DNA of 64,000 bases. It comes from Franzmannia qiaohouensis. GTDB lineage: Bacteria; Pseudomonadota; Gammaproteobacteria; Pseudomonadales; Halomonadaceae. The notes under the pieces were generated by a model. The model saw only the letters and a program-made list of their open reading frames with translations, was not told the origin of the DNA and did no database searches. The translations under genes were made by a program, and so were the position numbers. How positions within the stretch are numbered: position 1 is the stretch's first letter; every line of letters starts with the position of its first letter. Positions 1-10,622 of the stretch are shown piece by piece. The stretch spans positions 104,954-168,953 of the forward strand of contig NZ_JARWAM010000011.1 in assembly GCF_031451695.1 (NCBI RefSeq), read 5' to 3'.

Positions 1-997
1 CCGCACCATTGAGGATGCTGTAGCCGCGGCCGGCGCCCATCCACTTGGCGCCGACGGTGGCGATATACACCGTGGTCGGGAAGACCCCGCCGAACAGCGC
101 GCCGATCATGGTGCCGGCGCCGTCCACCGCCTGGCACTCGCGGACGTCGTACTTGTCGCCGGCGGCTTCCATGGCCTCGACGTTGTTCATGGTCTCGATG
201 GCGTTGTAGAGGGTGATCGGCAGTACCACGGTGAGTACCGCCAGCATGCTGGTGAACAGCAGCCCCAGGCCCTCGAACCAGGCCAGGGTCGGCAGCAGCG
301 GGTAGAAGCCGAGATGCGTGAAGGCGTCGCTGAACTGGCCGTCTTCGGTGGCGCCGATCAGGTAGGCAAGCGCGGTGCCGATGACGATGGCGAACAGCGA
401 GGTGGGAATCCGAAACGGCATGCTGATCCGGCCGATCAGGCCGACGATGATGATCGCCATCACCAGCAGGCCTATCACCGGGATCTCCAGGGTCTTGAAC
501 AGCATCTCGCCGGCGATGAAGGTCAGCGCCACGCCGGCCACTGCGCCGAGCATGGCCGCCCGCGGCAGATGATGCTGCACCCAGCGGCCGATCAGGCTGA
601 CCAGCGCCTCGATGGCGCCGCTGATGAAGCAGGCCGCCACGGCGATCTTCCAGGCCAAGTCGGCGTCGCCGGTGAGCTGTATGGCGGGCAGCAGCACGCC
701 GAACAGGAATACGAACATCACCGGCGTGGAGATGCCGTAGGAGAGCGCGGTGACATCGGCGCGGTTCTCCTTGCGCGCTAGGCGTGCCGCGCTCCAGGCG
801 TAATAGAAGTTGCCCACCATCACCGCCACCGCGGCGCCGGGCAGGACCTGGCCGAACACGATGCTGGCAGGAAAGCCCATGCCGAGCATGGTCAGGGCGA
901 TGATCACGAAGTTGGCGATGTTGTTCTGGAACAGTGCGAAGAAGGCGTCGGTGTCCTCCTTCTTGTACCAGGGGTAGTGCACAGCGGTGGTGGCCAT
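1..997 (-). CDS. NCS2-type (uracil/xanthine-like) permease, 3' end outside window
   Basis: The reverse strand from the ATG at 997 reads without a stop to the window edge (332 residues seen). The start MATTAVHYPWYKKEDTDAFF is followed by many hydrophobic segments and a polar loop (YNAIETMNNVEAMEAAGDKYD) of the kind found in the nucleobase:cation symporter-2 / sulphate-permease-like superfamily. Role inferred: inner-membrane uptake of a purine, pyrimidine or related substrate; the substrate cannot be read from this part. A TGAGG Shine-Dalgarno lies just upstream, and a perfect TTGTATACAA palindrome lies about 26 bp before the start. The C-terminal half is missing, so length cannot be compared with the usual 430-500 residues. 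Confidence 0.75.
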   Translation of the reverse strand, partial: MATTAVHYPWYKKEDTDAFFALFQNNIANFVIIALTMLGMGFPASIVFGQVLPGAAVAVMVGNFYYAWSAARLARKENRADVTALSYGISTPVMFVFLFGVLLPAIQLTGDADLAWKIAVAACFISGAIEALVSLIGRWVQHHLPRAAMLGAVAGVALTFIAGEMLFKTLEIPVIGLLVMAIIIVGLIGRISMPFRIPTSLFAIVIGTALAYLIGATEDGQFSDAFTHLGFYPLLPTLAWFEGLGLLFTSMLAVLTVVLPITLYNAIETMNNVEAMEAAGDKYDVRECQAVDGAGTMIGALFGGVFPTTVYIATVGAKWMGAGRGYSILNGA

Positions 998-1022
998 GAT
1001 GGTGCCTCACGGGTTGTTCAAT

Positions 1023-1032
1023 TTGTATACAA
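1023..1032. promoter_or_regulatory. TTGTATACAA palindrome, candidate operator
   Basis: A perfect 10-bp palindrome sits between the permease start (997, minus strand) and the phhC terminator. Its form resembles operators bound by GntR-family regulators of the FadR subgroup. No such regulator is encoded nearby, so the assignment is only by look. Confidence 0.35.
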
Positions 1033-1103
1033 GGCTGACGGCAGTGTCGCTCTGCCTGACTGAATGGTCAAGTGGTGCCGTCAACGCAGGGGCCACACGG
1101 CAA

Positions 1104-1128
1104 AGCGCCCGGGGAGAACCCGGGCGCT
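1104..1128 (-). terminator. Hairpin downstream of phhC
   Basis: Perfect 10-bp arms (AGCGCCCGGG / CCCGGGCGCT) around a 5-nt loop lie 27 bp after the phhC stop. Read on the minus strand the stem is followed by TTTG only, so it is a weak-tailed intrinsic terminator closing the phhABC transcript. Confidence 0.6.
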
Positions 1129-1154
1129 GGATGGAGCGGTGGCGAGGGGCTGAC

Positions 1155-2342
1155 TCAGTTGACCGCGGCGATCGCCTTGGCCAGGTAGTCGAGGTTCTCG
1201 GTGGAGAAGCCGGCCACGTTGGCACGCCCGGAGCGCACCATGTAGATGCCGAACTCGTCGCGCAGGCGGTCGACCTGGGTGGGGGTCAGGCCGGTGTAGG
1301 AGAACATGCCGCGCTGCTCGGCGATGCAGGCGTACTTGGCGTCGAGGCCGTAAGGCTTGAGCGCGGCGACGAAGTCCTGACGCAGGCCGTTGATACGGTT
1401 GCGCATCTCGGTGAGCTCCTCGCGCCAGACGGCGGCGAGCTCCGCAGACTCGAGAATCTCGGTGACAACCGCACCGCCGTGGGAGGGCGGATTGGAGTAG
1501 TTCTCGCGGGCCACGATGGCCATCTGCGAGCGCACGTTCTCCATCTGCTCGGTGTTCTTGGCCACCGCGATCAGCGCCCCGGTACGCTCGCTGTAGATGC
1601 CGAAGTTCTTCGAGCAGGAACTGGTGATCAGCAGCTCGTCGAGGTTCTCGGCAAACAGCCGCACGCCGAAGGCGTCCTCGTCGAGGCCGTCGCCAAAGCC
1701 CTGGTAGGCGAAGTCGATCAGCGGCAGCAGCTCGCGCTCCTTGACCACCTCGAGGACCTCGCGCCACTGGGCCTGGGAGAGATCGAAGCCGGACGGGTTG
1801 TGGCAGCAGGCGTGCAGCACCACTACGTCGCCCACCGGGATCTGCTTGATCGCCGCCAGCATGCCGTCGAAATCGAGGCGGTTTTCAGCATCCACATAGG
1901 GATACTTGCTGAGCTTGAGGCCGGCGGCCTGGAAGATGCCCAGGTGGTTGGGCCAGGTCGGGTCGCTCACCCAGATGCCCTTGCCGGGCAGTTGGGTATG
2001 GATGAAGTCGGCGGCCAGGCGCAGTGCGCCGGTGCCGCCCGGCGACTGGGTGACGCTGGCGCGGCGCGCCTCGAGCACCGGGGAGTCGGCGCCGAAGATC
2101 AGCGGCTGGATCACCTGGCCGTAGCGCGGATCACCGTGGGAGCCGATGTAGGTCTTGGTGGTCTGGTTGTCGAGCAGCAGCGCCTCGGCTTGCTTGACGG
2201 CCCGCATCACCGGCGTGTTGCCCTGGGCATCACGGTAGACACCCACCCCGAGGTCGACCTTGTTGGGGTTGGTGTCCTGGTTGAAGGCCTCGATCAACCC
2301 GAGGATGGCATCCCCGGGGACCCGCTGAATCGGCTCGAACAT
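1155..2342 (-). CDS. phhC: Aromatic amino acid aminotransferase
   Basis: A 395-residue class I PLP aminotransferase of the AspC/TyrB group. The PLP lysine is in SSCSKNFGIYSERTG (Lys245), and the HNPSG and DFAYQGFG phosphate/pyridine-contact motifs are present. It converts tyrosine (also phenylalanine) and 2-oxoglutarate to 4-hydroxyphenylpyruvate and glutamate, the substrate for Hpd at 21531. It starts immediately after the phhB stop (TAAATG), so it is translated as the last gene of phhABC. Sequence alone does not exclude aspartate as substrate, but the operon position points to aromatic substrates as in Pseudomonas PhhC. Confidence 0.9.
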   Translation of the reverse strand: MFEPIQRVPGDAILGLIEAFNQDTNPNKVDLGVGVYRDAQGNTPVMRAVKQAEALLLDNQTTKTYIGSHGDPRYGQVIQPLIFGADSPVLEARRASVTQSPGGTGALRLAADFIHTQLPGKGIWVSDPTWPNHLGIFQAAGLKLSKYPYVDAENRLDFDGMLAAIKQIPVGDVVVLHACCHNPSGFDLSQAQWREVLEVVKERELLPLIDFAYQGFGDGLDEDAFGVRLFAENLDELLITSSCSKNFGIYSERTGALIAVAKNTEQMENVRSQMAIVARENYSNPPSHGGAVVTEILESAELAAVWREELTEMRNRINGLRQDFVAALKPYGLDAKYACIAEQRGMFSYTGLTPTQVDRLRDEFGIYMVRSGRANVAGFSTENLDYLAKAIAAVN

Positions 2343-2681
2343 TTACTCGGCTACCTCGTCGGTTCTGGCGGCAAGAATGAAATCGTTCTTGTGCAGGCCC
2401 TTCATCTCATGCGACCACCAGGTCACTGTGACCTTGCCCCACTCGGTCAGGAGTGCCGGGTGGTGGCCGGCTTCCTCGGCGATCTCGCCCACGCGATTGG
2501 TGAACGCCAGGGCCTGCTTGAAGTTGCGGAACGTGAACACGCGCTCCAACTGCATGATGCCATCGCGCTCCACGATCTGCCACTCGGGAATGGCCTGGCG
2601 ATACTCGCTGATCTCGGCCTCGGTGACGTGGGGGGCGTCCCAGCTGCAGGCTTCGCACTGCTGTTGTGATAGATCGCTCAT
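2343..2681 (-). CDS. phhB: Pterin-4a-carbinolamine dehydratase
   Basis: A 112-residue protein of the PCD/DCoH family, with the family histidines in EEAGHHPALLTEWGKVTVTWWSHE split by the usual spacing (HHP then WxxH). It dehydrates 4a-hydroxytetrahydrobiopterin formed by phenylalanine hydroxylase and so recycles the pterin cofactor. It lies between phhA and phhC, 78 bp after the phhA stop and directly abutting phhC. The length is normal for the bacterial family. An AGGAG Shine-Dalgarno precedes the ATG. Confidence 0.93.
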   Translation of the reverse strand: MSDLSQQQCEACSWDAPHVTEAEISEYRQAIPEWQIVERDGIMQLERVFTFRNFKQALAFTNRVGEIAEEAGHHPALLTEWGKVTVTWWSHEMKGLHKNDFILAARTDEVAE

Positions 2682-2759
2682 GGGGTCTCCTGATTGACGG
2701 AACGGTAATAGATGGGACCGTAACGGTCGGAAAATGTCTCGCGCGGCGCGCCGTGCGCC

Positions 2760-3563
2760 TCAGGCCGCCTTGGGCGGAAACTTGGGCTCGAACAGGCCGA
2801 GCGCCATGGCCTGCTCGACCATGGCCATGATGTCCTGCCGTGAAAGGTCGTGCAGGGTGTGCAGATCGTCAAGCACGTAGTAGAGCGGCTGCAGGATATC
2901 GATGCGGTAGGGCGTGCGCAGCGCATCCACTGGATCGAAGGGGTGGTGCTCGGGGGCCTCGGAGAGGGCGTGGAAGGTCTCCTTGGGCGAAGAGATGATA
3001 CCGCCGCCGTAGATGCGCCGCCCCTGGGGCGTATCGACCAGGCCGAACTCCACGGTCAGCCAGTAGAGCCGCGCCAGGTAGACCCGCTGCTTGGGCGTGG
3101 CGGCCAGGCCCAGCTTGCCATAGGTGGCGGTGAACTCGGCGAAGTCGGGATTGGTGAGCATCGGGCAGTGGCCGAAGATCTCGTGGAAGATATCCGGCTC
3201 CTGCAGGTAGTCGAGTTCCTCCGGCGAGCGGATGAAGGTCGCCACCGGAAAGCGGCGGCTGGCCAGCAGCTCGAAGAAGGTGTCGAAGGGGATCAGCGCC
3301 GGCACCTGGGCGGTGCGCCAACCGGTGGCGGCTTCCAGCACCCGGTCCACTTCGGCCAGCTGGGGGATGTGATCATGCGGCAGCGCCAGGCGCTCGAGGC
3401 CGTCGAGGTAGGCCTGGCAGACGCGGCCGTCGATGATCGCCGTCTGGCGCTCGATCAGGGTCTGCCAGGTGGCATGATCCTGGTCGCTGTAGCGGATATG
3501 GCCGCGCTCATCGGGCATGCGGGCCTGGTACTTGCTCGCCTTGGCGGTCTTGTGTTCGGTCAT
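2760..3563 (-). CDS. phhA: Phenylalanine 4-monooxygenase
   Basis: A 267-residue monomer-type bacterial phenylalanine hydroxylase. The non-haem iron ligands are visible as FHEIFGH (His127, His132) and the later VEFGLV glutamate (Glu172). There is no N-terminal ACT regulatory domain, as expected for bacterial forms. It hydroxylates phenylalanine to tyrosine with O2 and tetrahydropterin. It is the first gene of phhABC and is divergent from phhR; a PhhR-type box lies about 125 bp upstream of its ATG, so expression is probably induced by aromatic amino acids through PhhR. Confidence 0.95.
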   Translation of the reverse strand: MTEHKTAKASKYQARMPDERGHIRYSDQDHATWQTLIERQTAIIDGRVCQAYLDGLERLALPHDHIPQLAEVDRVLEAATGWRTAQVPALIPFDTFFELLASRRFPVATFIRSPEELDYLQEPDIFHEIFGHCPMLTNPDFAEFTATYGKLGLAATPKQRVYLARLYWLTVEFGLVDTPQGRRIYGGGIISSPKETFHALSEAPEHHPFDPVDALRTPYRIDILQPLYYVLDDLHTLHDLSRQDIMAMVEQAMALGLFEPKFPPKAA

Positions 3564-3686
3564 GGGCAGGCTCTCCCTGAAGCTTGTGGTTATTGTCGAG
3601 CATGGGAATCCGCTTCAGTGTCGACGCCGGCGCGGGGCGCGGGTAGGGGAATACGCGGGTGAGGGCAAAGGGCGTGTGGCGCCACG

Positions 3687-3704
3687 TGTAAAATAAACGT
3701 TACA
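3687..3704. promoter_or_regulatory. TyrR/PhhR-type box between phhA and phhR
   Basis: TGTAAAATAAACGTTACA matches the TyrR-family box TGTAAA-N6-TTTACA with one mismatch. It lies between the divergent phhA and phhR starts, which is where PhhR binds in Pseudomonas. The 290-bp intergenic region around it holds no gene. Confidence 0.75.
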
Positions 3705-3808
3705 TGAAAGCGCATTGGCTCGGCGAGCAAGCCGGGATTGCCCCCCTTGGCGGCTTGAGGCGAGCCTGGCTGTCACGCTAGGTTGACAGTAGAGTCACGG
3801 CCGCTTGA

Positions 3809-3822
3809 CGCTGACGTCAGCG
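3809..3822. promoter_or_regulatory. 14-bp palindrome upstream of phhR
   Basis: CGCTGACGTCAGCG is a perfect palindrome ending 30 bp before the phhR ATG. It does not match the TyrR box. It could be an operator overlapping the phhR promoter or leader; nothing else supports a function. Confidence 0.3.
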
Positions 3823-3852
3823 GCATCCCGCGATAGCCTTCGAGGAGCTCGC

Positions 3853-5415
3853 ATGCGTCTCAAGATTCACTGCCAGAACCGCATCGGTATCCTGCGCGAT
3901 ATCGTCGCCCACTTCGCCGACTATGGCGTCAACGTGGCGCGCGGCGAGGTGGGCGGCGATCACGGCAATACCATCTATCTGTTCCTGCCGCGGCTGCTCA
4001 ATGCCCAGCTGGCCACCCTCAGGCCGACCCTGGAGACCATTCCCGGGGTATTCAGCGTCAAGCGCGTCAACCTGATGCCCAGCGAGCGGCGCCACCTGGA
4101 GCTCGATGCGCTGCTGTCGTCGCTCTCCGATCCGGTGATGTCGATCGACATGGAGGGGCGCATCGTCGCCGCCAACCGCGCCGCGGGGCAGATGCTCGGG
4201 GTGCGTGTCGACGAAGTGCCGGGGCTGTCGCTGGACCGCTACCTGCCGGACTTCGACCTGCCCGAGCTGATCCGCCGCAACAACGCCCGTGTCAACGGCC
4301 TGCGCCTCAAGCTCAAGGAGGCTACCTACCTGGCCGATATCGCGCCGCTGCACAGCGAGAACGACGATGACGTAGCGTCGCTGGCCGGTGCCGTGGTGAC
4401 CCTGCATCGCGCCGATCGCATCGGCGAGCGCATCTACCAGGTACAGCGCCAGGAGCTGCGCGGCTTCGAGGCGATCTTCCAGGCCAGCCCCAGGCTCGCC
4501 GAGCTGATTCGCGAGGCGCGGCGCATGGCGCCGCTGGACGCGCCGCTGCTGATCGAGGGCGAAACCGGTACCGGCAAGGAGCTGCTGGCGCGGGCCTGCC
4601 ACCTGGCCAGCCCGCGCGGGCAGGCGCCGTTCATGGCGCTCAACTGCGCCGGCCTGCCCGAGTCGATGGCCGAGACCGAGCTGTTCGGCTATGCCCCGGG
4701 CGCCTTCGAGGGCGCCCGGCCCGAGGGCAAGCTGGGGCTGCTCGAGCTTACCGCCGGCGGCACCATCTTCCTCGACGAGGTGGGCGAGATGAGCCCGCGG
4801 CTGCAGGTCAAGCTGCTGCGTTTCCTGCAGGACGGCGGCTTTCGCCGCGTCGGCAGCGACGAGGAGACCTATCTCGACGTGCGGGTGATCTGTGCCACCC
4901 AGCAGGACCTGCCGGAGCTGTGCGCCGCGGGTCTGTTCCGCCACGACCTCTACCATCGGCTCAACGTGCTGTCGCTGCAGGTGCCACCGCTGCGTGACTG
5001 TCTCGACGGCATCGACGAGCTGGCGGGCCACTTCCTCGACCGCGCCGCGCGCCAGATCGGCTGCCCGCTGCCGCAGCTCTCGCCGGCGGCGCTGGCCCGG
5101 CTGTCTAGCTACCACTGGCCGGGCAACGTGCGTCAGCTCGAGAACGTGCTGTTCCAGGCGGTGTCACTGTGCGAACAGGCGACCATCGAGCCTCAGCACC
5201 TGCGCCTGCCCGACGTCGGCCAGGCACCGGGCCTGGCCGGTATCGACCTCGACGGCGGGCTGAGCGAGATTCTCGGCGAGGTGGAGAAGCGCGTGCTCGC
5301 CGCCCTCTATCCTCAGTACCCCTCGAGCCGCCAGCTCGGCAAGCGGCTCGGGGTGTCACACACCACCATCGCCAACAAGCTCAAGCGCCACGCTATCGGC
5401 GACGCGTCGCCTTGA
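3853..5415 (+). CDS. phhR: TyrR/PhhR-family transcriptional regulator
   Basis: The ATG at 3853 follows a GAGGAG-like site and gives MRLKIHCQNRIGIL, the typical TyrR N-terminus (520 residues). Domains in order: ACT (about 1-72), PAS (about 78-190), AAA+ (about 205-435; Walker A GETGTGKE at 236, Walker B FLDEVGEM near 306) and a C-terminal Fis-type helix-turn-helix (KRLGVSHTTIANKLKRH). The sigma-54 contact loop reads GAFEGA (283-288) instead of GAFTGA, so activation through RNA polymerase with sigma-70, as reported for some PhhR/TyrR proteins, is possible. It is expected to activate phhABC and perhaps hpd in response to phenylalanine or tyrosine. Confidence 0.93.
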   Translation: MRLKIHCQNRIGILRDIVAHFADYGVNVARGEVGGDHGNTIYLFLPRLLNAQLATLRPTLETIPGVFSVKRVNLMPSERRHLELDALLSSLSDPVMSIDMEGRIVAANRAAGQMLGVRVDEVPGLSLDRYLPDFDLPELIRRNNARVNGLRLKLKEATYLADIAPLHSENDDDVASLAGAVVTLHRADRIGERIYQVQRQELRGFEAIFQASPRLAELIREARRMAPLDAPLLIEGETGTGKELLARACHLASPRGQAPFMALNCAGLPESMAETELFGYAPGAFEGARPEGKLGLLELTAGGTIFLDEVGEMSPRLQVKLLRFLQDGGFRRVGSDEETYLDVRVICATQQDLPELCAAGLFRHDLYHRLNVLSLQVPPLRDCLDGIDELAGHFLDRAARQIGCPLPQLSPAALARLSSYHWPGNVRQLENVLFQAVSLCEQATIEPQHLRLPDVGQAPGLAGIDLDGGLSEILGEVEKRVLAALYPQYPSSRQLGKRLGVSHTTIANKLKRHAIGDASP

Positions 5416-5455
5416 GCTGCTAGAGTGTTGGCAGTGCACCGACAAGGAGACGGTC

Positions 5456-6067
5456 ATGGTCGATTTCCCACCGGCAGTGGTGCCGCGCTGGCTCAAGCTG
5501 GCCTTTACGCTATGGATCCTGATCTGGGCGCCGAGCTACGTGGTGCTACTGGGCGCCCAGAACTTCTTCTGGCTGTGCAACGTGGCGAGCTTTCTGCTGC
5601 TGGTGGCGCTATGGGCCGAGCATCGCACCCTGATGTCGATGCAGTGGCTGGCGGTGTCGCTGGTCGGCGGGCTGTGGACCCTCGATGTCGCCGTGGCGGC
5701 GCTTACCGGCGTCCACCCCATCGGCGGCACCGAGTACATGTTTGACCCCGAGCACCCGCCCATGGCCCGCGCCATGTCGCTCTACCACGTGGTGCTGCCG
5801 CTGGTGGCGGGTATCGGAGTGGCCAAGCTCGGCTATAAGCGTCGCGCCCTGCTGTGGCAGACCCTGCTGACCTGGGTCGTGGTGCCGCTGACCTATTTCT
5901 TCACCGAGGCCGAGCGCAATATCAACTGGGTCCACGGCCCCTTCGGCCAGACCCAGGAGACCCTCGACCCGCTGCTCTATCTGTTCCTCCTCACCCTGCT
6001 GTGGCCGCTGGTGGTCTACCTGCCGGTACACCTGCTGATGATCGGCTGGCAGCGCTGGCGATACTGA
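5456..6067 (+). CDS. Polytopic membrane protein of unknown function
   Basis: A 203-residue protein with about six hydrophobic segments and short charged loops (RHTLMSMQW, KLGYKRR, FTEAERNINWVHGPFG). An AAGGAG site precedes the ATG. I do not recognise a characterised family. It starts 40 bp after phhR on the same strand and converges with the RecQ-type gene (6-bp gap), so it may be co-transcribed with phhR, but no link with aromatic metabolism can be read from the sequence. Confidence 0.75.
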   Translation: MVDFPPAVVPRWLKLAFTLWILIWAPSYVVLLGAQNFFWLCNVASFLLLVALWAEHRTLMSMQWLAVSLVGGLWTLDVAVAALTGVHPIGGTEYMFDPEHPPMARAMSLYHVVLPLVAGIGVAKLGYKRRALLWQTLLTWVVVPLTYFFTEAERNINWVHGPFGQTQETLDPLLYLFLLTLLWPLVVYLPVHLLMIGWQRWRY

Positions 6068-6073
6068 TCGGGG

Positions 6074-8053
<1,980 letters not shown>

Positions 8054-8160
8054 GGCGAGCCTCCCTGTCTGGCCAAAGCCACTATCCTACACCGCTGGGC
8101 GCCGCTCGGCTTTGCACAACTCGACTGGGTGTGGTGACCAGCCCGGGGCTGATCCGGCGA

Positions 8161-8241
8161 CAGCTCTGCGAGGAGGCGCTGTAAACCGTCCCTGGGCGCT
8201 ACCGATGCCATCCATGGCATCGACACCTCCTCTTCGAGCTG
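8161..8241. repeat. Structured intergenic element (nested inverted repeats)
   Basis: The 356-bp gap 8054-8409 has no gene. Within it an outer stem CAGCTCTGCGAGGAGG / CCTCCTCTTCGAGCTG (13 of 16 positions pair) encloses an inner perfect hairpin GATGCCA-TCCA-TGGCATC (8204-8221) and a duplicated GGCGCT. It looks like a dispersed palindromic element and would fold as a branched structure. Only one copy is in the window, so repeat status is inference. Confidence 0.45.
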
Positions 8242-8409
8242 TCCCCGGCGCCCCTCATGTCGCAGGGAGTAGTTGCTTATGGGAATAGCGGCAGCGCCCG
8301 CGCTGGGCGAACCCCGTGTCGGCCTCTACCGTTTGGGTTTTCCATAATCGTCCATGACCCGGAGGGGCACTCCTTGGCATAATGGCGGCTTTGCCCTCAG
8401 GGAAGACCC

Positions 8410-9801
8410 ATGACCGCCTGGAGCAAGCTACTCGTCGCCACCACGCGGCTAATCGACCTGCACGACAGCGGCCACGAGCCCGGCTCGCCGTTCGTGCAGG
8501 TCAGCCAGGAGAGCCGCCGCGGGCTGCGCGACGGCTACTGGCTGGACCTCGGCTGCCTGCTGCTCGACTACCTGCTCGATGTCGACTTCGCCACCAACAG
8601 CGCTTTCGTCTCGCAGAGCCGCTGCCTGGCGCAGCTGCGCGAGACCTACCCGGACCTGCCCCACGACGACCTCAGCTTCGTCATCAACCTGCTGGCCACT
8701 CCCAGCGAGCTGCACTTTCGCCAGCTAGGCGTCGAGGATAGCGCCGCGCGCGCCTCGCGCAGCACCAAGCGCACCGCGCTGATCGAAAAGCAGGGCCAGA
8801 CCGGCCAGGTGCGGCTGACTGCCAGCGGCCGCCAGGCGGTGACCCTGGCCAGCCAGGTCGAGGACCTGCTGTACTCCGAATACGATGCCGCCAAGGTGCT
8901 GGCGGCGCTGGCCCGCGGTGATTTCGCCCGGGTGCCGGATATCACCAACCAGATCCTGCTGGCGATCCGCGGGCTGACCCAGGAGCTGCGCCGGGTGCGC
9001 GAGAATCCCACCCGCGAAGGCAAGCTGGCGGCACTGCTCGACAATCAGCGCCACTATCACAACGCGCTGTCGAGCATTCAGCGTACCCTGCTCGACGCCC
9101 GCGCCCAGCTCACCGCGCCGCGGCTGATGGAGCGCTTCGCCGAGTGGCGCGAGGCCGAGCAGGCGGCCAGCGGCGAGGAGTGGGACCTGCGCATGCTGTC
9201 CAGCGCCATCGGCCGGGTACTGACCGCCATAGAGAATCTCTCGCGGCGTCTCGCCGAGCTGCTCGCCGATATCGCCGAGGGGCGTATCCAGTCGATGGGC
9301 GTGGTCGACTTCGCCGATCTGGCCCGCGGACTGCTCAATAGCGCCCCGGCGGCGGCGCTACAGCAGGCGCTGGTGGCGCGGCTGATGCCGCTGCACGTGC
9401 AGGTCGCGGTGCCGCGCATGGCGCCGCTGATTCCGCTGCTGGAGTCACGCCGAGCCGAGACCAGCCACGCCGCCCTGGTGTTCGACGAGCAGCACGACGC
9501 GGCCCCCGAGGACCCGCTGCTGGCGCGCTTCCTCGAGGCCCGCGGCCCGGCGCTGCGCCAGCGCATCCAGCGTGAGCCGCTGTCACTGCCGGCGGCGCTG
9601 GCCGAGGGCTGGCACCGCTTCGAAGAGGGCGACTGCCTGGCTCAGCTGCTCAACACCTTCGTCGATACCCAACTGCTCGATGACCGCCTGGCGGTGGGCA
9701 TCGACGCCACGCCGTTCGAGCTGACCCTCGCTGACGGCCGATGTGTCCGCGGCGCGGTGACCCCGTCACTGCGCCTCTCCGATCAGGATGATCCGAAATG
9801 A
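8410..9801 (+). CDS. Kleisin-like subunit of a MukBEF/MksBEF-type SMC complex
   Basis: A 463-residue, mostly helical protein with a winged-helix-like start and a long central helical bundle; size and position match MukF/MksF/JetA kleisins. It is the first gene of a tightly overlapping operon (ATGA overlap with the next gene). In such complexes the kleisin bridges the two SMC heads and binds the KITE subunit. Assignment rests mainly on operon architecture and helical pattern, since kleisin sequences are weakly conserved. No N-terminal MukF hallmark can be proven by eye. Confidence 0.6.
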   Translation: MTAWSKLLVATTRLIDLHDSGHEPGSPFVQVSQESRRGLRDGYWLDLGCLLLDYLLDVDFATNSAFVSQSRCLAQLRETYPDLPHDDLSFVINLLATPSELHFRQLGVEDSAARASRSTKRTALIEKQGQTGQVRLTASGRQAVTLASQVEDLLYSEYDAAKVLAALARGDFARVPDITNQILLAIRGLTQELRRVRENPTREGKLAALLDNQRHYHNALSSIQRTLLDARAQLTAPRLMERFAEWREAEQAASGEEWDLRMLSSAIGRVLTAIENLSRRLAELLADIAEGRIQSMGVVDFADLARGLLNSAPAAALQQALVARLMPLHVQVAVPRMAPLIPLLESRRAETSHAALVFDEQHDAAPEDPLLARFLEARGPALRQRIQREPLSLPAALAEGWHRFEEGDCLAQLLNTFVDTQLLDDRLAVGIDATPFELTLADGRCVRGAVTPSLRLSDQDDPK

Positions 9802-10622
9802 ACATGAGTGAAATGGGCGAAGTGGTCGCCTACCTGCTGCGCTACCGCAGTGCCGAACGCGCCCCGGGCAGCGGACGCAAGCGGCGTGCCGCCCGCGAAG
9901 GGCAGCTCTCCGAGCGCGATGTCTGCGCGCTGATCGATGACGCCAGCGACCTCGAGCGCGAGGCGCTGCGCGACTTCCTGGCCGGCCAGGGCCTGCGCCT
10001 CAAGGCCTTCGAGTCCGGCGACTATCCGGGCATCGCGCCGGGCTCGCGCTACTACGCGCTGCTGCCCGACCCGGACCTCGAGCAGCCGCCGCTGTATACC
10101 CGCGAGCCGGTGTTCGAGGCCCTCAAGCTGCGCCAGGAGAGCCGCGCCGAGCTGGCCCAGTGGTACCTGCAGCTGTGGCTGTTGATGCACACCCTGCTCT
10201 ACACCCGCTACAACCGCGCGCTGTCCGATGTCAGCCGCTACCAGGAGGCGACCTTCGCCAGCAACGAGCTGCTTGACCTGCTGCGCGAGCAGCTCGAGGC
10301 GCTGCGCAGCCTGGGCGAGGCGGCGCCGGAGGCCAGCCGCGCGCTGCTCGACGAGCGCGGCGAGGACCTCAACCGCCGGGTGCGTGCCTTCATCGACCTG
10401 CAGGCCCGCGCTGGGCTGCTCGAGTCGCCGCGGGAGACGCTGGCCGAGGAGGGCGATGAGGCCGGCGGCGATATCTGGCAGCAGACGCTGCTCGGCGCCC
10501 TGGAGAGCGAGCAGGTCGGCCTGCACCAGCTTGGCCACCTGCAGTCGCTGGCCGAGGGACGCCTGGCCGACGAGGCATCAGCGGAAAGGCCACAAGCCGC
10601 CCACCAGGAGGCCGACGCATGA
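9798..10622 (+). CDS. KITE-like (MukE/MksE/JetB) subunit
   Basis: A 274-residue protein with two predicted winged-helix stretches (DVCALIDDASDLEREALRDF and SRYYALLPDPDLEQPP regions) and a central helical part with an aromatic-rich segment (WYLQLWLLMHTLLYTRYN). The order kleisin-KITE-SMC with 4-bp overlaps at both ends is that of mksFEB, mukFEB and jetABC. The C-terminal tail is acidic and alanine-rich and probably disordered. The name is based on context and size. Confidence 0.6.
   Translation: MNMSEMGEVVAYLLRYRSAERAPGSGRKRRAAREGQLSERDVCALIDDASDLEREALRDFLAGQGLRLKAFESGDYPGIAPGSRYYALLPDPDLEQPPLYTREPVFEALKLRQESRAELAQWYLQLWLLMHTLLYTRYNRALSDVSRYQEATFASNELLDLLREQLEALRSLGEAAPEASRALLDERGEDLNRRVRAFIDLQARAGLLESPRETLAEEGDEAGGDIWQQTLLGALESEQVGLHQLGHLQSLAEGRLADEASAERPQAAHQEADA

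Noticed and set aside
3564..3852. Sigma-54 promoter for phhA
   Set aside because: No GG-N10-GC element with a good -24/-12 match was found on the minus strand in this gap.
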